From Dolomedes plantarius (Eukaryota > Arthropoda > Arachnida > Araneae > Dolomedidae): a stretch of 64,000 nucleotides of DNA. Under the pieces are notes generated by a model. It saw only the letters and a list, made by a program, of their open reading frames with translations, did not search any database and was not told the origin of the DNA. The position numbers and the translations under genes are program-made. The stretch spans positions 24,065,591 through 24,129,590 of the forward strand of contig OU015501.1 in assembly GCA_907164885.2 (NCBI GenBank), in the 5' to 3' direction. Of the stretch, positions 42,001-54,000 are shown one piece after another (within the stretch, counting starts at the first letter, position 1; the number at the start of each line of letters is the position of its first letter).

Positions 42001-45000
42001 ACGGATTGAAGAAAAAGACGTTTCTCGATAAAGCAAAGGATGTTCCCCGATGGCAGCACGAAGAGAAAAATAAATATAAACCGAATAGAAAGTTCGAAAA
42101 TACTAGAGACCAGCAGTTGGTGAACACAACTAAGTATAGAGACAATGACAAACCTTTTGACAAAACGAAATATCAAGGGTATTACCAAAAAGATAGAGGG
42201 GCTAGAGTATTTAAGCCTGCATGTTTTACATGTGGAGATTCAAATCATTTCGCACGGGCTTGTCCTAAGAATAACTACCAAAAGGTACAGAACAGAGCTG
42301 AAAACATTAGTAGTAATTTGGTTACTACCGAAGACAATTGTGAAGATAAGGAAGTATTGTCAGCCCGGATTACAGTGCCAACATTGACTCCGGTCAAAGC
42401 AAGTTCAGTGAAGTGCGATAAGCTGAAAAGAATAGAACTTAAATGCGGTTCTACAGTTTTCGATGGTATTTTAGACACGGGTGCGCAAATTTCAGTCATC
42501 AGACATAACCTGATTCCGACTGAAGCTGGTGAAGGAGAAGGAACTGTTAAACTCGTATGCGCTTTCGGTTTAACCGAAACAGCTCCGATAGTGGTTTTCA
42601 ACATGAAGGTGAACGATTCGCAACATTGCGAAGTTCCAGTTATATGCGCTGTATCAAAAAAATTGGTAAGTGATATGCTGATATGTCCTACAGCATTTGA
42701 GGCGCTGAACGAAAACATCCAACAATGTCCATCAGTTGTCCCTCACGTGATGCCAGATGACAAACCAGATCTGAAATGTAGTTTAAATGCAGTTACAAGG
42801 AATGATGAGGAAGAATTACCTGAGATAGAGTGTCTTACCCCGTCCAGTGAAGAAGGGGAAGATAGTAAAGAAAACAGATCAGAGTTTATAACACTACAAC
42901 GAGAAGACGAATCCTTGACGAATATTTGGAAGTTTGTGTTAGGGAAAATCCCGATTAGCTTTCCTCTTCTTCCCCTAACCTTCCAGCCACGTAGCAGGAG
43001 CGATGTATTTACATCATTTCCCACCTCCACAGCAATGTGTAAGCATCGTCAGACGCCAGTTGCGTCATGACCAGCGATATGCCAGCCGAACGACGTCATT
43101 CATCCAACGATGACGCCATACCATCAGTTAAGAATGACGTCAACGCACATCACGTAAAATTAGCATAATTAACTTCGCTATTCTCCTGCCACGAGGGAGC
43201 GCGGCGGTCGACGCCGGTATAAATACCCAGCCCGTTCACTTAGACGGTATATTCGATGTTGTATTCGATGTAGTATTCGCTGTGGTATTAGACGGTGTGG
43301 TTGAGTGATAGTTGCTGAGAAGCGATTTTACCGAGCCAGGCTCTACCGAGGACCCGTATTAGGAAGCGGCGACCAACTTGCCAGCAGTGCACTGATGCTC
43401 TAGTCGTCTCGACCTTGCATGCCCGCAGGTAGCCACGGGATAGTTTTTGTGCCAGGAAGGCGCTATCTACCTTAAGTGTTTTCTTACCACGATAGCAAAG
43501 CTTTGCCTCGACCACCTGTGAGTTATTTTTCTTTTATTTTCTACACCTCGGTAAGAACACGACAAAGCCAACTTTTTAGGATAACACTACGAGCTGTGTA
43601 GTGCGTCTGTAAACAAGACACTTTAATGTCGTTTTACTAAATAAATGTATTTGTTATTTTACCTAAACCTTCGTACGTCTTTTTAACATCTTGCATATCA
43701 CACAACAAAGCTAGCTAGCGTTGCTCTGACTATATCTAAAGATTAAGAGTCCAACCTTCCCTGCTAGCCAGTACGACTCTGCACTATTAGCTATCAGTAA
43801 AGTTTGGGGCATTCCTGCCCCCAAATCTTAACTAACTTTGGTTGGAAGAGCCGCCAGGTTCTAGCGGCTCAATTCCGTAACATTTTGGTTATGGGCCCCA
43901 GGCCCTAAAGTTAATTTGTAAACAACTACTTTTTTAACTTGAGGGTGACTTTGATCTAAAATAGCAGAGCACAACGCGAAAGCTTTGTGGTATGTGAGAA
44001 GCTAAGCGTCGAAGGTATAAACAAAAGGTAAAGGCCCTGAATTTATGAAATTCTATATTTGGGGGGGGCCTATTTGTATATATATATAATATTTAGTGTT
44101 TTAAATACTGTCTTGCATTTTTTTATATGCTTATATATATATATATAGATTTACATACTGTACTTGTAACTTAAAACATGGCCTCTTTACAACCCCATAT
44201 GGCTATAGATAAATTGACCGAGGAAAATTTCCATACCTGGGTAGCAGATATTAAATTTGTACTAATATCCCTTAATGCGTGGGACATTGTGAATAACCGC
44301 GAAACTAAACCGATAGCAAGTGCGGAAAATTTAGCTGAGGTAAGGACTTTGAAAGAAGAACCCGACTCGCTTTATCTACAATCTTTTTAAACCTATCCCC
44401 TGCGTTTAAGTCGGTCGTGGAACATTGTACCACCCCCCAGGACACATGGTCAACCCTAAATAGGCATTTTCAGCCTGACAGTCGTAGCCGGCACATGCAA
44501 TTATTTACCGAACTGGTTAATTGTAAGCCCTACGCTAGCGAGAAAATTAACATGTTTGCGGCACGAATCCGCAAGTTAAACGAAAGCCTAAAGGGAATAA
44601 ATCAAGAAATAAATGAGACTTACCTCTGTTTCCAGCTAATCCGGTACTTACCATCGGAGTTTGATCACTTAGTGCAAACTATACTTCGTTGGAAAGATGC
44701 GGAATTTAAATTTGAAGCCATTCTAACTGAACTAGTCGCCGAAGAAACCCGAATTAGCGTGCAGAGACAGGATAAGCGTGAAAACGCTACTTGCGAAACG
44801 CAGAACACCTTTTCGGGTCGGCATAATTCTCGAAGTTGGAATAAAGACAATTTCCGACCGAAAACTCCATCAAGAAGCCCTTCTCCCAACAAACAAGTCC
44901 ATTTTGGGAAATACCCAAGTGGGAAATCACCGGGGCGTAGAAAATCTAAACGCTCGTCCGGCGAAACTCACCAAATAATGAAAAACCCCAGAGCCATTAT

Positions 45001-48000
45001 ACTGTAGAAGCCCTATTTACATCTCACAGTAATCCAGGTGACTGGGTCGTCGACTCAGCGGCAACCCATCATTTTTGTAAGGATAAATTCCTATTTGATG
45101 GACCCCTTGAGGATGTAAATGACAGGAGCCTAGCAGTTGCTACTAGGGGAAAGCCTATCCCTATCAAGCAAAGAGGGCCAGTCGACCTACTCTGTAAGGG
45201 CGAGAAACGCGCCATTACGCTTATGCGTGCATTGTATGTACCATCTCTAAGGCGCAACATAGTTTCATTACCTTTACTTGACGAAGATGGATTTACTTTT
45301 GAAGGGGGAAATGGACAACTCCACGTTTACGATAAAGATGGAAAAGGTTATTTCACAGCTCGCAAACAGGGGGGAATTTTTTATGCAAAACAGCAGCTAA
45401 CCCCAGAACAAGCTGCGAGAAAGAAAGCTTACCAACACGAGAAAGAAACTCGATCGAAGAAAGGTAAGGCTTATGAAACTACAGCTAGAAAGAAACGAAA
45501 TACCCTAAGCAAAAGTAATCAAAAACCTGCCAGTGCATTGAGCAGATGGCACCGCAGAATGGGCCATATGAACCCTGAACTAATCAGCCAGTCTTTTACA
45601 AATAAAAGTGTCAGGGGTGCTCAGGAGGTAAAATCATCCAAACTTTTTTTGCGAGGATTGCAGGTTAAATAAAGCTAAACGGGTGACATTTAAACCAATC
45701 GGCCAAACTAGGTCAACAAAACCACTAGAACTTTTACATCTAGATTTGTGGGGACCTGCTTCAACGACGGATATGCAGGAGAGAGGTATTTTTTGAGTAT
45801 CACCGATGATCACTCAAGGAAAATCGCCCTGTATCCGATTAAAGATAAGACAGCTACTTTTCCCACCTTTTTAAATCATGTGAAACGCGCCGAAAGATTC
45901 CTTTCAACTAAGCTCAAAGCTATCAGAACTGACAATGGTAAGGAGTTTGACAACTCACAATTCCAAGAGTATTGCCGTACGAATGGTGTGGCCCACGAAT
46001 TTACCGATATTTATTCGCCTGAAATGAATGAGTAGCAGAGAGGTTGAACCAGACAATAGGGAATACCCTCCGCACGATCCTAAATTCAAGTAAGGTTCCA
46101 GTAAAATTTTGGCCAGAAGCCGTCCGCTATGCGGCCTACAATTGGAATAGAGTGTGCCGTAGAAACCAGACGAAAACACCGTTTGAGAAATACGGAAAGT
46201 TCAAACCCTCCATTAGTCACCTTAAACCATTCGGGTCAGTTTGTTTTGTGGGTGTGCCGAAGCAACACCGAACCAAATTTGATCCCAGAGCTAATAAGGG
46301 AGTTCTTGTAGGCTACGCATGTAGGATTAAAGGGTACAGAGTGTTGTTCCCAGAAACTGGGCGAATAGTCGAAACCCGGAATGTTAGCTTTGCTGAAGAT
46401 GAACTAAATTTTTATCAATTGAAAGCTAAGCAGACTAACAATGGAGCAGTGCTGGGCGACCATCCAGAAACTACCATATACTCACTTCACAACCCGGAGC
46501 TTGAGACGGTGGTAATCCCACATATGGATTCGCGCCGAGTACATACCCGGAGTTACCAGCAGGATCCCAGACCAGGCCCTAGTGATGCAGTTCAAACCGA
46601 TGAAGCAAGTGAAGACGAATCAGACAGAGAACTATACGTCCAAACACCTAGACTCCGAGTCGCTAAGTGGACAAGGGAAGCCGTTCCGAGACCAGATGGA
46701 AAGCGGACCGATATATATTATCGAGAAGTTAAAAGGCAAGGGGGCAAGAGCCACATATTGCGAAGCCTCAAAGAACTCAAGCAATACTGTAAAAAGCATA
46801 AAATTGAGTACCAGCCTGAATACTTCAACTTTAGCGGTAAGAATGGTGGGACGGGCCCTGTTCCAACCCCTCAGCGACAGGTGATTGACGATGATAGCGA
46901 TCTGGAATCTGAAAGTCAGACGGAAAATGAAGAAATCAACTACTTTTCCGCCTATGACACTTCCGAAAGTGAGATTGACACAGCATGACTAGAAACTGTA
47001 GTCATCCCGAAAACCTTTAAACAAGCATTCAAAAGTAAAGAATCTAAGCTATGGAAGAAAGCGATGGAAGAAGAATTAAAAGTGTTAAGTGAAAGGGGTG
47101 CATGGAGCCTAGTGCCGCCACACTCAAAGTACAAGCCTCTCGGTTGTCGGTGGGTTTTTACAACCAAAACTGATGAGCATGGAAATGTGGTAAGATACAA
47201 AGCGAGGCTCGTAGCACAAGGCTACAAACAGGTAAAGGGAGAATCCTATGATGAAACTTTTTCACCTGTAGTCAATTTCACCCTTATACGCCTATTTTTC
47301 TCCATGCTAGTTTCCAACCTAAAGTGGTATCACCTCCAGTTAGACATCAAATGCGCGTATTTATACGCACCCTTATCTGAAACCATTACGATTACCCAAC
47401 CACCCGGTTTCGTAGAAAAAGGAAAAGAAAGCTACCTCTGTCTACTAAAGAAAGCCCTTTATGGCTTACACCAGAGCGGAAGGGTATGGTTTTATGAAAT
47501 CGAGAATATATTACTTGAAAATAATTTTAAGAAAATTAACTGGGCTAACTGTGTTTACCATTTATCAAATAATCTAATTTTACTTTTATACGTAGACGAT
47601 ATAGTTCTTTTTAGAAAAACTAAAACCCATATTGAAGCAGCAGTTAAAATTCTGCAGAAGTGTTTCGACATTAAAATACTTGGCCAAACTTCTAAGTTAT
47701 TGGGGGTTGAATTTGAATTCAATCGAAAACAAGTTTTCATTCATCAAACCCAATACATAGATCAAGTTGCTAAACGCTTCAAAACCTTCAATATCCCAAT
47801 TGTATCCTTACCCATAGCTAAAGGAACAATATATACCAAATTACAAAGCCCTACATCTGAACCTGAATTAACGGAAATATCAAAACTACCGTATCGAAAT
47901 ATCCTAGGGTGTTTAGCATTTATCGCAAGTCGAACTAGACCCGACATTGCGTATGCGGTAAATATCTTCAGTCAGTTTCAGTCTAACCCAGGATTTGCTC

Positions 48001-51000
48001 ACTGGTACGGTCTATTGAAGCTATTAGGGTATGTAATAGGTACAAAAAATTTAAAGCTAAATATTTCCTCTACCTCTAATGAATTAACAGCTTACAGTGA
48101 TAGCGATTTTGCCGCCAATCGAGACGACCGAGTTTCAATTTCCGGTCAACTCATTTTACTAGATAAATCGCCTATATTCTGGCGAACTGGCAAGCAAAAG
48201 GCCATAGCGCTGTCAACTATGGAAGCTGAATTCATGGCTATAACAGAAACCTGCAAGGAAATACTGTGGATCAACCGTATAATGCAAGAATGCGAAAAAT
48301 TGAAGATAATCAAGCTAACTAGATCCAAACCCCTTATCAGAACGGATAACTTATCTGCAATAGACTTCTTAAAATCGCCGATTGAAAATAGTCGCACTAA
48401 GCATATTCATATAAAGCTTCTATTTGTGCGTGATCTCCTTCTAAAGAAGTTTTCGAGATAAAATTCGTGCCTAGCAAAAAGAATCTAGCAGATCCGTTCA
48501 CAAAACCAAAAACAAAAACAGACTTTTCAGCCTTTAAACAAATAATTTTTAAATCAGAAACTTGAAAGCTATAAACTTAAAGTAAACTCCTAACTCTAAT
48601 AAACCGAATTTCCTTAAAATAAGCCTTATCCTTGAGACTAGGACGGTTATTAATTTATGAGTTATATTACTTTCCATTATTTTCTGTTTACGGAACTAAC
48701 GGCCATTGTTTCGGGTTAGTTCTATGAGGACCTTCTTTCTCCCACATAATTTGGGAGGGGTTCGCTTAAAGTGTTTGAAGGCCACCTTGGGTCAGTTTGT
48801 TTTACCACGCACGAGTGGTGTGTTTTGTCCCTTTTCGTCGTTTCGCTTGGGAGAGACCAATTTAATTGTCCGCTGGAATCCGGTAAGTACCCTCAGGAAA
48901 GGGATCCTGAGAGCGAGCGGCCCCCTGTTACGTCTCGTTGGGGGTGAAAATGTAATCTGCCAGAGCTCTTGGGGGAAATTTTCTGGGGGAGTACTACTGG
49001 AGGGAGGCCTTTTTCGTGTGCATTAATTCTTTTTGTTTGTGAGTCCCTCATTTTTAATATAAGAATGCCACTAAGTCCCGGACTCACCCGAGCGGAACGA
49101 ATTTATTTAAACTTAAGTGATACACAGTGGTAATGTGTTTATACATTCTGCATTTTTGTCGCATGTGTATTTAATACTAACGTTACCATTGCATATATTC
49201 TGTACTGTGTTTATATATGCACGTTTATGTCTCTATCTAGCATTGTGTTTATATCTACATACTAGCAATAACTGTTTCTATTTTTTCCGTACTGTGTCTA
49301 TACTTTAATATATTTACTAGTACGTTGTTTGTGACAAGCAAATTGTAATCAATTTTAATATATTCTTAAAGTTTTATGCTATTTAAACATCGGAGGGTAT
49401 GTTATACGCAAATGTTTTTTTCGCATGATTGTGTGTATGAAAGTGGGCCCACGAATGTTTTGAATTTTTGTCTGGAAATATACTGCGTGTGTATACTTTG
49501 CCCTACCTGTTGATGAATTGTATTGCATATTATTTGCCTATTGAATATTGCATTTTGAATTGTATTGCATAATTGTTCAGGATTATAAGCTATTTTTATA
49601 GAAACATGTCAACAGAATATTTATTGTATGTTTATACAAGCGACTTACCTTTATTGTTTTGCAAAACATGTAACTTAACCACGTGCATGTGTTGGTGCTC
49701 ATTTCTGTAAAGGGGGGGCAGTTGTTAGGGAAAATCCCGATTAGCTTTCCTCTTCTTCCCCTAACCTTCCAGCCACGTAGCAGGAGCGATGTATTTACAT
49801 CATTTCCCACCTCCACAGCAATGTGTAAGCATCGTCAGACGCCAGTTGCGTCATGACCAGCGATATGCCAGCCGAACGACGTCATTCATCCAACGATGAC
49901 GCCATACCATCAGTTAAGAATGACGTCAACGCACATCACGTAAAATTAGCATAATTAACTTCGCTATTCTCCTGCCACGAGGGAGCGCGGCGGTCGACGC
50001 CGGTATAAATACCCAGCCCGTTCACTTAGACGGTATATTCGATGTTGTATTCGATGTAGTATTCGCTGTGGTATTAGACGGTGTGGTTGAGTGATAGTTG
50101 CTGAGAAGCGATTTTACCGAGCCAGGCTCTACCGAGGACCCGTATTAGGAAGCGGCGACCAACTTGCCAGCAGTGCACTGATGCTCTAGTCGTCTCGACC
50201 TTGCATGCCCGCAGGTAGCCACGGGATAGTTTTTGTGCCAGGAAGGCGCTATCTACCTTAAGTGTTTTCTTACCACGATAGCAAAGCTTTGCCTCGACCA
50301 CCTGTGAGTTATTTTTCTTTTATTTTCTACACCTCGGTAAGAACACGACAAAGCCAACTTTTTAGGATAACACTACGAGCTGTGTAGTGCGTCTGTAAAC
50401 AAGACACTTTAATGTCGTTTTACTAAATAAATGTATTTGTTATTTTACCTAAACCTTCGTACGTCTTTTTAACATCTTGCATATCACACAACAAAGCTAG
50501 CTAGCGTTGCTCTGACTATATCTAAAGATTAAGAGTCCAACCTTCCCTGCTAGCCAGTACGACTCTGCACTATTAGCTATCAGTAAAGTTTGGGGCATTC
50601 CTGCCCCCAAATCTTAACTAACTTTGGTTGGAAGAGCCGCCAGGTTCTAGCGGCTCAATTCCGTAACAGTTTGCAAAAGAGCGAAAAAACAACTTCGACG
50701 TGGAGGATGGACTATTATTACACTCTGAGTGGGTGTGTGGAGAAAAAATCAAGCAAGTAGTGTTACCAACGGTTAAGCGTGAGTTTGTACTGAAGACTGC
50801 CCATGAAATTCCATTAGCTGGACATCTTGGCGAAAAGAAAACCAGAGAAAGGATAAAGTATTCATTTTTCTGGCCGACCATCAAAGACGATGTAAGAAAG
50901 TTTTGCGAAAGTTGCAAACCTTGCCAAGTTAGAAGAACTATAACTTACCGAGATAGAATTCCGATCCAACCAATTACAAGACCAGATAATCCATTCGAGG

Positions 51001-54000
51001 TTCGGAGTGTAGACTGTATAGGTCCTTTAGAACCCCCGTCCAGAAGAGGACATAAATACATAATTTGTGCAGTTGACTTGTGCACTCGATGGGCTGAAGC
51101 AATACCAACCCGAAATATCAGTGCCAAAACCACATGCGACGTGCTGATGGAAATTTTCACTCGTACTGGGTTTCCAAAAGTGATTTGTACTGACCAGGGC
51201 ACGAACTTTACTTCGAGACTGACTGATGCATTTATGAAACTGTTAGGGGTGTCCCCAAGATTTTCAACGCCTGGTCATCCTGAGAGTATGGGAGCAGTGG
51301 AGAGATGGAACAGAACCTTAAAGAATATGATGAACAAAAACATCCAAGAGTATGGAAATGAATGGGATGTGCATCTACCACATCTCCTCTTTGCTTACAG
51401 AGAAGTCCCTCATTGTACGACTGGTATTTCGCCTTATCAGTTGGTTTACGGACGGATACCCAGGGGTCCAACCGCATTGCTGAAAGAGGTTTGGACAGGA
51501 GAGAAAGTTGTTCCAACGACTGTTTCACAATCTGTGGAAAAGTATGTCGAAGAGCTGCAAGAAAAACTCAAAAACGCTCATGACATTGCAAATGAGAATG
51601 CTCAACTAAATCAGCAAAATTATGTTGATCGGTATAATTTGAGATCCCGAGAGAAAACGTATGAAGTAGGAGACAAAGTCCTGATCCTGATACCAACATC
51701 ACCTCACAAACTATTGAATACTTGGTCGGGACCAGCGACTGTGGTACAACTTAGTAGACCACATTCAGCCATTGTTGAGCTTGATGATGGTTCAAGAAAA
51801 GAATTACATTTTAATAAAATTCGTCCATATGTGACTCGTGTCCAACACGTAGGGCTTGTGTTTGAACAAGACAAAGATTTTGGGCAGTTACATTCAGCTC
51901 CGACCGAGCGAGTGACCACTACAGAAAGTGATGTAGAACGACACATCAAGGAAATGACAGCCCCTTTAGATGCCAGACGTCATGAACTGAGCTCTTTACT
52001 TTGTAAATACCATGATGTTTTCAGCACCAAACCTGGATTAGCAAAAGTAGAAGGACATGCTGTTAAAGTTACCGGCAACTGTTCACCCAAAAGACTTCGA
52101 CCTTATCGAATCCCAATCGCTCTCCAAAACGAAGTAGACCGTCAAATTCGAGAACTTCTAGAGCTTGGTCTTATTGAACAAAGTGATAGTGAATGGGCTC
52201 ATCCTTTGGTGTGCGTCGCTAAAAAGAATGGCAGTGTACGTCTGTGTGTAGACTTTAGACTTTTGAACAGTTTCACAATACCGGATGCTTATCCGATGAA
52301 ACATGCCAACGAATTTCTATACCGAATAGGGGAAGCACAAATAATCACTGTGCTTGACCTCACAAAAGGATATTGGCAGATTCCTATGAGGGAGGAATGC
52401 AGACACTATACTGCTTTCGTAACTCATTCTGGCCATTATCAATGGAGAGTTATGCCATTTGGTATGAAAAACGCGGGCAGCACCTTTCAAAGATCGATGG
52501 ACAAAGTGTTGGCTTCCCATAAAGACTATTGCAGGTCTTATATTGATGATGTTGCCATATTTTCGAAGTCGTGGACTGACCATTTGAGGCATATTAGTGA
52601 AGTTTTCCAGACTTTGAGTCAAGTGGGACTCACAGTAAATCTACAAAAGTGTGATTTTGGGAAAGCAGAAGTAAAATTTTTAGGGCACTTGGTTGGGTCA
52701 GGAAGACATGCCCCAGACCCAGAAACAGTAGAAGCTATGAAGAAACTGTCGGCACCAACCAACAAGAAGGAATTGAGAACAGTTTTGGGAATAGCAAGTT
52801 ATTACAGAGAATATATCCCAGACTTTGCAAGTATAGTATTGCCACTAACCAACTTGACCAAGAAGAGGGTTCCCAAGCAGATTCCGTGGAACCAGCCTGA
52901 AGAAGAAGCATTTCAAAGCTTGAAGAATCATTTAATTAAAATGCCTTCCTTGTACACGCCACAGTTTGATAAACCATTTCAGCTTTATACTGATGCGTCT
53001 GCCACTGCAGTTGGAGCGTGTTTATCACAGCTTGATAATGATGGTAAAGAGCATCCAATAGCGTTCTACAGTAAGAAGCTTACTCCGTGCCAGACCAGAT
53101 GGTCTACCATAGAGAGAGAAGCCTACAGCGTCCTAGCCGCCCTTCAGAAGTTTGACACCTGGATTTTTGGAGCGGATATTGAGGTGGTCTCCGATCACAA
53201 TCCCCTTTCTTACCTTACCCAGGGATTGCCACATGGCGCTAAACTAGCTCGATGGGCTTTAGCACTGCAAAGGTATAATTTGAAAATAACCTACCGGAAA
53301 GGAAACAGGCATGGCAATGCCGATGCACTTTCCAGATTTCCGTAATGAAAAGGATAAATTGTATAATCCTTGTAGTAATTGTAGCAGTGTATATTTTGTT
53401 TTATATTTTGTTAGTGTTCAATTTTAATTAGTGTATGTATATTATTAGTGTGTGTTAAAATTTACCTTAGTGTATCATAATCCTTTATGCGCTAAAATTG
53501 GGCTAGCGAGCAGGCTCTTTCCTCTTCTAAGGTGTTTTGTGTGATCTGTGTTTTTGTAGCAGCATAGTCTCTAAGGAGAACTATGTGCTCCTTTGGGAGG
53601 GACATGTAAGACTCTGCTAACCTCAGCTGGCGAGGATCATCGCTTCCTTGAGATACTTGGCGACCGCCAATCAAAAGAACTTTCGCCAAGCCCCGACGAC
53701 TGAACCGGGAGTGCCAGATGCAAACAGACCCAGGGGGTGAAGAAGGCTAGCACAGGCGTGTCACCTGTGTGTTGCTGCGATTTTTAACGAAGGGTATTTT
53801 TAGAAAGTTTAATAAGATTTCTTAATAATAATAGTTGTCTGTACTTATATGTAATTGTGTGTGAGTGTGTACCTATAATAAACGGGATTGTCCTGAAAAA
53901 GAAGTTGTTCTTCGAGTCCTAGATCCTTGTTTCTTGTAAAACACACGTGGATGGAAAAGCAAGATGGCGACCGAGGTGATAGGAGCATAAAAATGCACGG

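Larger units (their letters stand above)
42937..43882 (+). repeat. Copia B 5' LTR
   Basis: 946 bp, TGTTAGGG to CGTAACA. It contains a TATAAATA box (43218-43225) followed by imperfect repeats of GTATTCGATGT, AATAAA near 43640, and two strong hairpins near its end. Confidence 0.95.
42937..50668 (+). mobile_element. Ty1/copia LTR retrotransposon B, nested in the gypsy element, coding region defective
   Basis: 7,732 bp with two 946-bp LTRs, flanked by GTTTG (42932-42936 and 50669-50673), a perfect 5-bp duplication. Order: LTR, half-tRNA primer site, gag, protease, integrase, reverse transcriptase, RNase H, about 1.15 kb of noncoding DNA, polypurine tract, LTR. The polyprotein is broken by about six frameshifts and one TGA, although the two LTRs look identical. 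The insertion with its extra target copy is 7,737 bp, a multiple of three, so the gypsy frame is the same on both sides. Confidence 0.95.
39708..53987 (+). mobile_element. Ty3/gypsy-superfamily retrotransposon with copia-like pol order (Gmr1-like)
   Basis: Two 383-bp LTRs bound the element. Subtracting the nested copia and its extra target copy (7,737 bp) leaves about 6.54 kb. Order on the plus strand: LTR, tRNA-Ser primer site, gag, protease, integrase, reverse transcriptase, RNase H, polypurine tract, LTR. Integrase before reverse transcriptase is abnormal for gypsy elements and defines the Gmr1 group. The coding parts on both sides of the copia insertion are in the same frame and show no stop or shift. 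The LTRs look identical. No 4-5 bp target duplication is present; a 451-bp flanking repeat takes its place. Confidence 0.92.

Noticed and set aside
42275..42718. 147-codon minus-strand frame and other frames opposite gag and pol
   Set aside because: Shadows of the strongly coding plus-strand gypsy frames.
42937..43070. C-terminal 44 codons of the open gag-protease frame of the gypsy element
   Set aside because: These codons are copia B LTR sequence read through by chance, not part of the gypsy protein.
43288..43515. 75-codon minus-strand open frame, present twice (also 50074-50301)
   Set aside because: Duplicated only because it lies in both copia B LTRs; antisense and without recognisable features.
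48706..49026. 106-codon open frame downstream of copia B RNase H, possibly an envelope-like or accessory gene
   Set aside because: No signal peptide, membrane segment or recognisable motif. It is in a GC-richer patch where stops are rarer, so chance is adequate.
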